In this document: in pieces, positions 1-6,304 of the stretch | How positions within the stretch are numbered: the first letter of the stretch is position 1 | How the letters are laid out: every line of letters starts with the position of its first letter | NCBI GenBank assembly: GCA_031550915.1 | Contig: JAVBOF010000071.1 | Span: forward strand, 1-6,304 | DNA from: JAVBOF01 sp031550915 | GTDB lineage: Bacteria > Bacillota > Clostridia > Christensenellales > MGBC116941 | Length of the DNA: 6,304 nt | Reading direction: 5' to 3' | Notes under the pieces: model-generated | Seen by the model: the letters and a program-made list of their open reading frames with translations, nothing else | Databases searched by the model: none | What the model was told of the DNA's origin: nothing | Position numbers and translations under genes: made by a program

Positions 1-381
1 GCCATTAAGCTCTATATCATCAAGCACCAGCTTTGTATACCCGCCTGTGGAGACGGAGGGTAGTTCACATATCCTTCCACTTAGATGTGACGCACCGTCG
101 TTTGGTAAAGGATATGTTGAAAATGTATGCATGTATAATAAAGAGGCGCAAAGCACGACTATGCATATAGGGAGCAGCGGCTTGCGCAAAAATAAGTAGA
201 TGGCAAAGGCCGCGACGATTCCGGCCAGCAGTATCCAAAGACATGCTGAAATACCGGGTTTCGAATATTTCCAAATAGTTATTCCTGCCATTAAAAAGAC
301 GCATACAAATAATAACGGCCGGTTATTAAAAACAAGTTTTGAATAATGTGCCTGATATTCCCTTGGCGGACTGTTTTGCAT
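1..381 (-). CDS. comEC: ComEC/Rec2-family DNA-uptake channel protein, N-terminal part (3' end beyond window edge)
   Basis: ComEC/Rec2 proteins form the inner-membrane channel that brings single-stranded DNA into competent cells. Only the first 127 codons are here; the frame stays open to position 1. The product begins MQNSPPREYQ. Three hydrophobic stretches follow, at about residues 22-37 (RPLLFVCVFLMAGITIW), 46-65 and 68-84. The chain then becomes soluble, with the pattern SGRICELP...GGYTKLVLDDIEL (residues 101-125). This resembles the start of the OB-like domain that follows the first helices in ComEC (DUF4131 region). The competence-domain helices and the metallo-beta-lactamase-like domain would lie off the edge, so the assignment rests on N-terminal layout only. 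The start is well fixed: TAG lies in frame directly before the ATG, and GAAAGG lies 6 nt upstream. The gene follows addA after 31 bp on the same strand. The alternative is another polytopic membrane protein of unknown role. A 79-codon frame over 65-304 on the same strand is a shadow of this gene. Confidence 0.78.
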   Translation of the reverse strand, partial: MQNSPPREYQAHYSKLVFNNRPLLFVCVFLMAGITIWKYSKPGISACLWILLAGIVAAFAIYLFLRKPLLPICIVVLCASLLYMHTFSTYPLPNDGASHLSGRICELPSVSTGGYTKLVLDDIELNG

Positions 382-387
382 CTATTG

Positions 388-393
388 CCTTTC
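388..393 (-). promoter_or_regulatory. Ribosome binding site of the comEC-like gene
   Basis: GAAAGG on the minus strand lies 6 nt upstream of the ATG at 381-379. Because an in-frame TAG (384-382) sits between it and the ATG, no earlier start is possible, and this site decides the start of the gene. Confidence 0.7.
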
Positions 394-411
394 GGTGTTT
401 TGTATAGTGGT

Positions 412-417
412 ATTATA
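412..417 (-). promoter_or_regulatory. Possible -10 box ahead of the comEC-like gene (weak)
   Basis: A perfect TATAAT on the minus strand overlaps the addA stop codon, about 30 nt before the comEC-like ATG. At 17 nt spacing the -35 position reads TACACC, only three matches to TTGACA, and there is no TGn extension. A chance match in AT-rich sequence is quite likely. If real, it would give the downstream gene its own transcription start within the operon. Confidence 0.2.
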
Positions 418-3400
418 ATTCAATGAGCATTCCGGGTGTAAGTAGATAAATATATTTTCCGGAAACGTTTTTGCCCGTAATCTCGCGCAAAGCCCTTGAA
501 TACATTTCTATCTGTGTTGAATGGCGCTTTTTTGCAGTTTCTGCGTCATTTTTGTCAAGGCGGTCGGTTTTATAATCCAGAATGACCCATTCTCCGCCCT
601 TTAAAAAACAGCAGTCTATTATACCTTGCAGTAGGACGCTTTCGTTATCGTCCCAGTTTTTTTCTATATCCGAGGCGCGAACGGAAAGATGGAAAGGCAT
701 CTCCCGAAGAAGCAATTCTGAATCTCGCATATCGTTGGCAATATCTGAGTTAAGAAATGCTTCCAGCTGACCGTAATCCAGCAAGTCCAGCGTTTTCGTT
801 GAAAGGATATTCCTCTTGCAAAGAGTAAGGGCAAAAGCTTTAATTTGATCCTTATCCTTTATTGAAAGATCTGCATGCATAAGGTAAGTGTGCATAGCCG
901 TACCCTTTGACAGAGCGTCTACGCCGTCAGCGGCCTGAGACGAATGTTTTATTCGGGCCGAGGTTTCTCTTTTTTCTCTGCGGCGGATCAACTCCGTTAT
1001 GCTCATTTTGGAGACGATACCACCTGACCTATGCGGGTATATATATGCAAACCTTTCTTCAACCCAAAGTGTTTCCGGGATATAACCGCAATCGGCAGCA
1101 GTCTCGACTATATCGATACTGCCATCTATGCCAGCCATATCATGGATGGTAAGATCAAATTTCGATCCGTCACCGGTCACAGGCAAATCATTTCCAGCCA
1201 GCTCACGCAATGCTTTTCCATCCCTGTGCCGTATGATAGCAGGGCACAGCAGGTCGAGATAAGTCACTGCATCCATTTGGTTTTCCGGCGTAGGCTCTTG
1301 AAGCCATCTGTTCATTGTAGTCGAGGATTCGGCGGAGAAAGTGCCGGATATGATCAACCGCTCCATCGCCCTCGTCATGGCAACATACAGAACGCGCAGC
1401 TCTTCGGCGGTGTTTTCCGCCGCAAGCCGGGTCCTGATCCTTTGCCGCATTATCGTATCCCTTTTTGTCCGCAGCTTTAGATCGATATGCTTTGTTCCGA
1501 TACCGAGCTGGCTATGTAAAAGAACGGTCTTATTAAGGTCATTGGTGTTCATCTTTTTGCCCATACCAGGAATGATAACAACGGGGAATTCCAAACCCTT
1601 GCTTTTGTGTATTGTCATCAAACGGATAAGATCATTACCTTGCGTTAGCGGCGCGGGCCCGTCATCTCCGTTTTGTAGCTGTTCGGTATACCTCTCTAAA
1701 AAGCTGTGGAGTGTACCGCCAGCAGCCGAAGGATCGAAGGCTGAGTTTGCGATATGATAAAGACCCTCCGCAAGCTGGGCGCCGTTATCGTTCATCAAGA
1801 CATGGTCCAGGTAACCGGATTCGTTCAAAACCAGAAGTATAAAATCTTTCAGATCAATGAATTTAGATATGCTCTTCCATCTTTCGAGCGATATCCAAAA
1901 TGCAGACGCCTTTTTCGCTGTATCATTATCCTGATTGATATACTCCCTCAGCGCCTCGTGAAAGAAGCCATCCTTACACAGCCGGATATTTGCGATCTCC
2001 TCTGTAGAAAAGCCGCAGATCGGAGAAAATAAAACGGAAACAAGGGGGATATCCTGCAGCCGGTTATCGATAAGCCGAAGCAGGTTCAAAAAGACTTCGA
2101 CTTGCGGGTCTGAAAAGCCCTTGTCCTCTGAAGATATACAGGCAAGCCCATTTACTGCAAGCTCCTGTACAAAAAAATCGCCATAGTTTTTTATAGATCG
2201 TACAAGAATAGCGATATCTCCAAGCTTATATCCTTGCGATAACAGCTTTTTTACCGTTTTGACAGCGAGCCGAGCTTCTGTCTGATATAATGACGCTTCC
2301 TCATCCCCGTTTTTGACTGCGGTGTTGATAAGATGAAATTCGATCGGCACATGAGGCATATCATCCTTTCCACAGACTAGTTCCTCGTCGGGGCCATAGG
2401 TGACTCCGTCCGCGCCCCTGGCAAGAAGATTTCGGAAGATATAGTTTATAAATGCAACAATGTCGTTTGAGCTCCTGAAGTTTTTGTTTAGATCTATCCT
2501 GAGCTGGTTAGACTCGGCTTTCTTTGGGAAGCTTTTATATTTCTTCAGAAAGATATTCGGGTCGCTTTGCCTGAACCGGTATATACTCTGCTTGATATCT
2601 CCGACCATAAACACATTACCAGTGCCGGCAATATTGGATACTATCTCCTCCTGCACCGCGTTAAAATCCTGGTACTCATCTATAAAAATATATTTGTATT
2701 GCTGCTTGCATGCCCTTCTAACCTCGTCATTCTCAAGCGCTTGCAGGGTATAGTGCTCCAAATCGTTGAAATCCAACGCATTCCTTTGAAGCTTGTGTTT
2801 GGAATATATCTTCTGATACAGAAAAACACTTTCAAAGAGTCTTTCTAAATACGGTGCCATTTCGTTTATATCACTGGCCATCTGTTGAGGATCGATGGTC
2901 AAAAGGAAATTCTTTAAAGCACTCTTAAGTATCTTTTTGCCGCTGTCCCTTAAGCCTTTTACCGTGTCACGCAATTTTTCATCTTGAGCGCACAATTTCG
3001 AGTCAAATGCGGCATACTTTATTCCGCTTATGCCGGAGGCGGCTGCCGAAAAATCCTTCAGCTCTATATAATTGAGTATGGATTCGAAATTTTCTGCATC
3101 CTGTAAAAGTATTCCATACAGCTTTTTATATGCATCCCTGTCAACGAGAGCCAAAGCGGATACTATCCTATCCAAAGCGCTTGTTACCGTATCGACCAGC
3201 TGGCCATATTCTTCTCCTCCGGTGATATCTGCATAAATTGCACAGGTATCCCTATGGTAGAATCTCAGCGCATCTTCTGCCCATGCTTTTGGATACGGCC
3301 TGCACTTGAAAAAATCGTTTAGATCCATGATGATGTCTTCCAGGCTATAATCACCCTTATACGCAAACCTTTCCGCTAAGCCGTAAAAAAGTTCGTCTCC

Positions 3401-3838
3401 CTTTTCATATTCGGTCTCCAAAAGTTCTTCCATACTTCTTTTTTGAAGCTGCTTACCTATATTGCCCAATACCTCAAATTCGGGATCGATACCCACATAG
3501 TTGAAGTACCTCCTTAAGATGGAGATACACGCGCTGTGTACGGTGTTTATATCAGCGCCCGGCAAGGACAAAAGCTGCTTTATCAAATGCTCCCTTTTTT
3601 CGCCTTTTGCCTTTTCAATGGCCTCTGATACCGATATGCGTATCCTCTCTTTCATCTGCGCCGCGGCGGCATTCGTAAAGGTGACGACAAGAATAGAATC
3701 GATATCCTCGCCTTCCTCCAGCAGCCTGACTATACGGGAGGTCATAACGCTTGTTTTACCTGCTCCGGCGCCTGCGGAAACAAGCAGATCATTGCCGGCA
3801 TCTTCGATAGCCTGTATCTGTTCAGCCGTCCAACCCAT
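413..3838 (-). CDS. addA: ATP-dependent helicase/nuclease subunit A (AddA), complete
   Basis: AddA is the motor and one of two nucleases of the cytoplasmic AddAB complex, which unwinds and trims double-strand breaks to make a 3' tail for RecA. The 1141-residue product (MGWTAEQIQAI...) is somewhat shorter than B. subtilis AddA, at about 1230. Numbered from the chosen start, the SF1A motifs appear in order: Walker A AGAGAGKT (22-29), Ia TFTNAAA (53-59), a VHSACISILRR stretch (about 100-110), LDFNDL (355-360), motif II DEYQDFN (387-393), III GDIKQSIYRFR (413-423), IV NFRSS (453-457), V TIHKSKGLEFP (742-752) and VI VLYVAMTRA (816-824). The C-terminal RecB-type nuclease has GTAMHTYL (His983), GIID (Asp1075), ILDYKTD (Asp1088, Lys1090) and TQIEMYS (Gln1109, Tyr1113), so both activities look intact. 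The start is the ATG at 3838, 6 nt after AGGAGG. The gene overlaps the end of addB by 17 bp, which suggests translational coupling. The Phe in DEYQDFN, where Thr is usual, is the one odd motif residue. Confidence 0.97.
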   Translation of the reverse strand: MGWTAEQIQAIEDAGNDLLVSAGAGAGKTSVMTSRIVRLLEEGEDIDSILVVTFTNAAAAQMKERIRISVSEAIEKAKGEKREHLIKQLLSLPGADINTVHSACISILRRYFNYVGIDPEFEVLGNIGKQLQKRSMEELLETEYEKGDELFYGLAERFAYKGDYSLEDIIMDLNDFFKCRPYPKAWAEDALRFYHRDTCAIYADITGGEEYGQLVDTVTSALDRIVSALALVDRDAYKKLYGILLQDAENFESILNYIELKDFSAAASGISGIKYAAFDSKLCAQDEKLRDTVKGLRDSGKKILKSALKNFLLTIDPQQMASDINEMAPYLERLFESVFLYQKIYSKHKLQRNALDFNDLEHYTLQALENDEVRRACKQQYKYIFIDEYQDFNAVQEEIVSNIAGTGNVFMVGDIKQSIYRFRQSDPNIFLKKYKSFPKKAESNQLRIDLNKNFRSSNDIVAFINYIFRNLLARGADGVTYGPDEELVCGKDDMPHVPIEFHLINTAVKNGDEEASLYQTEARLAVKTVKKLLSQGYKLGDIAILVRSIKNYGDFFVQELAVNGLACISSEDKGFSDPQVEVFLNLLRLIDNRLQDIPLVSVLFSPICGFSTEEIANIRLCKDGFFHEALREYINQDNDTAKKASAFWISLERWKSISKFIDLKDFILLVLNESGYLDHVLMNDNGAQLAEGLYHIANSAFDPSAAGGTLHSFLERYTEQLQNGDDGPAPLTQGNDLIRLMTIHKSKGLEFPVVIIPGMGKKMNTNDLNKTVLLHSQLGIGTKHIDLKLRTKRDTIMRQRIRTRLAAENTAEELRVLYVAMTRAMERLIISGTFSAESSTTMNRWLQEPTPENQMDAVTYLDLLCPAIIRHRDGKALRELAGNDLPVTGDGSKFDLTIHDMAGIDGSIDIVETAADCGYIPETLWVEERFAYIYPHRSGGIVSKMSITELIRRREKRETSARIKHSSQAADGVDALSKGTAMHTYLMHADLSIKDKDQIKAFALTLCKRNILSTKTLDLLDYGQLEAFLNSDIANDMRDSELLLREMPFHLSVRASDIEKNWDDNESVLLQGIIDCCFLKGGEWVILDYKTDRLDKNDAETAKKRHSTQIEMYSRALREITGKNVSGKYIYLLTPGMLIEL

Positions 3839-6304
3839 CATTAGCCTCCTCAACGATCCGTTTGAAAAACTCCGCTTTCTTTAACGCGCCTCCGCTTAAA
3901 ACATCATCTTCAGTCATGCCGCATATCGTAATAAAATCGCAGTATCTGCAGGCGTCGTTCCCTTTAGTTACCCTTGGGCTAACGGATGTATCGCCAGCCA
4001 TTATGCCGGCAGCGGTTTTAATGATGCTCTTTCGCGCATATTCCAGCAGGGCGTCCATCTCCTCGGAGGTACATAGATTATCTTCCTTCGTTTCCAAATA
4101 ATCCTCTTCCGCAGAGATAATGCCCGATATCTTTATTTCATTAAGCAAAAGACCGTTCATTTTAAGCTTTTTTTTCAACTCTCGGGCTACAGCCTCTTCT
4201 AAAGTATTATTCGAATCGATCAAAGGATCATCGATCTTGAAATAGAAAAGGCCTGCGGGGCGTGCGGAGCCCTCTTTCTTTGCTACGATATCCGTTGCAG
4301 CCTGCATGTAAACGAGCAGCTGCAGCTTGATACCAAAGTAGATGTCATCGAAACCCAGATCCGTCTTACCGGACTTATAATCTATTATACGAATATCGCC
4401 CGAACCGCTGGTATCCAGACGGTCTATCTTACCCCCCACCAAGACCCGTTTGCCATCAGCCAAAACAATTTCTATGGGTGGATACGCTTTATCAATACCA
4501 AACTCTAACTCGTTGCCGAATTGCTCGAAATTGCTCACCCTGTTTTGCTCGGTCAGGTTCCAAACAGCCCGTTTTACTATTCTCTTTATCCTGTTTGCGG
4601 AATGCCTGTTGACGGCAGTTTCAAGCAGCATTCCATCGTTAAAGCTTTCGATGACCTCGTCTGATATCTCTTTTGCCAGCCTGTAAACATAATCCCGGTC
4701 AACGTCCTCCCATCTTATGCCTTCCGCCGCTATCCTGTTGTTGAATTCCTCGATGACCTTGTGGCACAGGTAACCAAAGTCGGTAGGCTTAAGCTCGAGT
4801 TCGTCCCTTGGCTTTGGTTTTATACCATAAGCTAAAAAATGCTTGAACGGACAACTGTTGAAGGTCTCCAAACGGGAAACGGAGGTCTGGTCGTCCCCGT
4901 ATAATTTTCTTGCAAGCTCCCTTGGTATCGGAGAAGGCTTATGTCTGCCCGCCAGGCTCTTATCTATAAGTGCTTTTTCATCCTTTTGACTTTGATAATA
5001 AGTTAAAACATCCTTCCAAACACCCTTATCCGCTCCATGCAAACGTATGTTTTCGATCATAGGGAGCAGAGCTTGCTTTTTATTGATGACGAGCCGTTGT
5101 TGGTTTTCTATAGTCTTGGGGAGATCGCATTGCAGCTTGATTTTTGGAAAGATGTTCTTTAATTGCTGGAAATATTCCGAAGGGGCACATTCCTCGTTGC
5201 CGATACTTATTGGATAGCTGACCCAAAGCATAGAAGAAGGCTTGCATAGCGCCCGGTAGCACTTTAGCCTTTCATTGGCATTTATGAATGCCGAATCATG
5301 CCTCAGATACATCCCTCCGTTTTTCATTTCGAGTAATTCAGCATCGCAAAGCAAATTATCGTTCTTACGGTAACTTGGCAGGGCCCCGTTATATGCGCCG
5401 ATGATAAACGATGCCTTTACGTTCACTGTACGGCTGCGGTCGATATCTCCTATCAGTACCTCGTCTACATGTGAGGGGATGACCGAGGTCACATCCTCTA
5501 GCCCGCAGCATAGCATCGTATAAAACCATCCGGCATCACATTCGGTATCCTGCAGCAAAACGGGTATCCTCTCAAGGATATCGTCCAGTGCATTTGCTAT
5601 CTGTGAGAAAACGGATATTTCACTTGATAGGTTTTCATCATCGTTTTCCAAAGCCGATGCAACGCCTGAGTTATATCCACTGCTTTCCATATATTCTTTA
5701 AGCGCTTCGGCTAAACCGGCGGCTTTACCTTCCTTTATCCTGGCTTCGAGGCCGATCAATGGCAGCATAAGCTTTTGCCTGCAGGGTTCGGCTGCTTCAA
5801 AGCCTTTTTTATCAAAGGGTTTTTTGAACATTGTGCCGCGGATATTGTTGCTTAAGCAATAGTTTTCAAAGGTATCGATATCTATGGCATCTATGCCGAC
5901 AAGCCCAGTTTTAGCAAGATTCAATATGTCCGTTCTTGGATATCCGTTTATAACGCAATTGAAACATGAACGCAAAAATTCCATTATACTATGGCCTGAA
6001 ACACGAAATTGCCTATCCATAAAAAACGGTATGCCGCAATCGTTGAAAACCTTGGATATGGAATTGTAGTAGTTGTCTATATCATTGCATATTACGGCGA
6101 TATCCCTAAAGCGCATACCGTTCCGAACGAGCTCTAAAAGCCTTCCGGCGACCTGCTCCACTTCCTTCTGTATACCGGTCATGTAATACAGTTCGATATC
6201 ATTGACCTCGTTAGAGTATTTTTTTGCGGGTATAGCAAAAACATTATCGATAATATGCAAAAGTTCGGGTGAAGACGTTCTCGGCTCCAAAGCCTTGCCT
6301 GGTA
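3822..6304 (-). CDS. addB: ATP-dependent deoxyribonuclease subunit B (AddB), C-terminal part (5' end beyond window edge)
   Basis: AddB pairs with AddA in double-strand-break resection; in B. subtilis it cuts the 5' strand and recognises Chi. The frame is open to the window edge, giving 826 complete codons. By comparison with the B. subtilis protein (about 1166 residues), roughly 300-350 N-terminal residues are missing, including the Walker A site. Numbered from the TTG at 6290, helicase-like domain 2 includes GDIDRSRTVNVKASFIIGAYNGALP (281-305). The nuclease domain has FGYLCHKVIEEF (His510), GGKIDRLD (Asp623), IIDYKSGK (Asp637, Lys639) and KLQLLVY (Gln657). Four iron-sulphur cysteines are present: Cys480 in FNSCPFKHF, and Cys781, Cys784 and Cys790 in CRYCDFITIC (C-x2-C-x5-C). 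They bracket the nuclease as in known AddB. The TTG at 6290 is an internal leucine codon, not a start: the frame continues upstream (Pro-Gly-Lys-Ala) with no ribosome binding site visible. The TGA stop lies inside addA. Confidence 0.95.
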   Translation of the reverse strand, partial: PGKALEPRTSSPELLHIIDNVFAIPAKKYSNEVNDIELYYMTGIQKEVEQVAGRLLELVRNGMRFRDIAVICNDIDNYYNSISKVFNDCGIPFFMDRQFRVSGHSIMEFLRSCFNCVINGYPRTDILNLAKTGLVGIDAIDIDTFENYCLSNNIRGTMFKKPFDKKGFEAAEPCRQKLMLPLIGLEARIKEGKAAGLAEALKEYMESSGYNSGVASALENDDENLSSEISVFSQIANALDDILERIPVLLQDTECDAGWFYTMLCCGLEDVTSVIPSHVDEVLIGDIDRSRTVNVKASFIIGAYNGALPSYRKNDNLLCDAELLEMKNGGMYLRHDSAFINANERLKCYRALCKPSSMLWVSYPISIGNEECAPSEYFQQLKNIFPKIKLQCDLPKTIENQQRLVINKKQALLPMIENIRLHGADKGVWKDVLTYYQSQKDEKALIDKSLAGRHKPSPIPRELARKLYGDDQTSVSRLETFNSCPFKHFLAYGIKPKPRDELELKPTDFGYLCHKVIEEFNNRIAAEGIRWEDVDRDYVYRLAKEISDEVIESFNDGMLLETAVNRHSANRIKRIVKRAVWNLTEQNRVSNFEQFGNELEFGIDKAYPPIEIVLADGKRVLVGGKIDRLDTSGSGDIRIIDYKSGKTDLGFDDIYFGIKLQLLVYMQAATDIVAKKEGSARPAGLFYFKIDDPLIDSNNTLEEAVARELKKKLKMNGLLLNEIKISGIISAEEDYLETKEDNLCTSEEMDALLEYARKSIIKTAAGIMAGDTSVSPRVTKGNDACRYCDFITICGMTEDDVLSGGALKKAEFFKRIVEEANDGLDG
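3845..3850 (-). promoter_or_regulatory. Ribosome binding site of addA, inside the end of addB
   Basis: A perfect AGGAGG (GAGGAGG with the preceding base) lies 6 nt before the ATG at 3838-3836 and 3 nt before the ATG at 3841-3839. It favours 3838 as the addA start. The TTG at 3853 in the same frame would read the site itself as Arg-Arg and has no such site of its own. The motif lies within the last codons of addB, so ribosomes finishing addB could re-initiate on addA. Confidence 0.85.

Noticed and set aside
65..304. 79-codon open frame on the minus strand
   Set aside because: It overlaps the ComEC-like frame (1-381) in a different phase, begins mid-gene and has no ribosome binding site. The ComEC-like frame has a fixed start and membrane segments.
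382..412. Terminator between addA and the comEC-like gene
   Set aside because: The 31 bp gap shows no stem-loop followed by a T-run on the coding strand.
582..2848. Several plus-strand open frames of 60-150 codons opposite addA, the longest at 1031-1480
   Set aside because: They lie antisense to a fully motif-supported gene, show no recognisable domains and overlap one another. They are shadows of addA codon usage.
3862..6069. Plus-strand open frames at 3862-4101, 4450-4686 and 5884-6069, and a minus-strand frame at 5080-5262
   Set aside because: All lie within addB in other frames, with low-complexity or unrecognisable products.
1890..6200. Excess of the palindrome GATATC: I count 15 copies by eye, against about 1.5 expected for a random hexamer
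   Set aside because: Every copy is within addA or addB. Eleven are in-frame Asp-Ile (GAT ATC), three are Ile-Ser preceded by a codon ending in G (ATA TCN), and one is Gly-Tyr-Pro. The Asp-Ile-rich proteins and codon choice explain it, with no spacing pattern that suggests a binding array.
6288..6290. TTG at 6290 as the start of addB
   Set aside because: The frame remains open to the window edge and the conserved AddB N-terminal domain is missing, so this is an internal leucine codon of a gene cut by the window.

Overview
The window carries three genes, all read from the minus strand and closely packed in the order addB (5' part missing) -> addA (complete) -> a ComEC/Rec2-type gene (only its 5' part). 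Base composition is moderate, with many ATA isoleucine codons and strong AGGAGG-type ribosome binding sites. An AddAB-type nuclease-helicase in place of RecBCD, in the gene order addB-addA, points to a Firmicute, most likely a member of the Clostridia. I cannot name a genus from the sequence alone.

Region 3822-6304 holds the C-terminal part (826 codons) of AddB, the deoxyribonuclease subunit of the ATP-dependent double-strand-break resection complex. It has its RecB-family nuclease motif and all four cysteines of the iron-sulphur cluster. The Walker A end of the protein lies beyond position 6304. Region 413-3838 holds AddA, a complete UvrD/SF1A helicase with a C-terminal RecB-type nuclease. 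The two genes overlap by 17 bp when addA is started at the ATG that sits 6 nt after a perfect AGGAGG. The earlier TTG in the same frame (3853) would place that ribosome binding site inside the gene.

Region 1-381 holds the first 127 codons of a membrane protein whose layout matches the N-terminus of ComEC/Rec2, the DNA-uptake channel: a short polar head, three hydrophobic segments, then the start of a soluble beta-rich domain. It follows addA after 31 bp with no visible terminator, so it is probably co-transcribed. Its start is fixed by an in-frame TAG directly before the ATG and by a GAAAGG ribosome binding site 6 nt upstream.

Together, the layout suggests one transcription unit that encodes break-resection machinery and a DNA-import channel. 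This is a housekeeping recombination region. I see no mobile element, CRISPR array, RNA gene or clearly new system. No stretch longer than 31 bp lies outside a gene.
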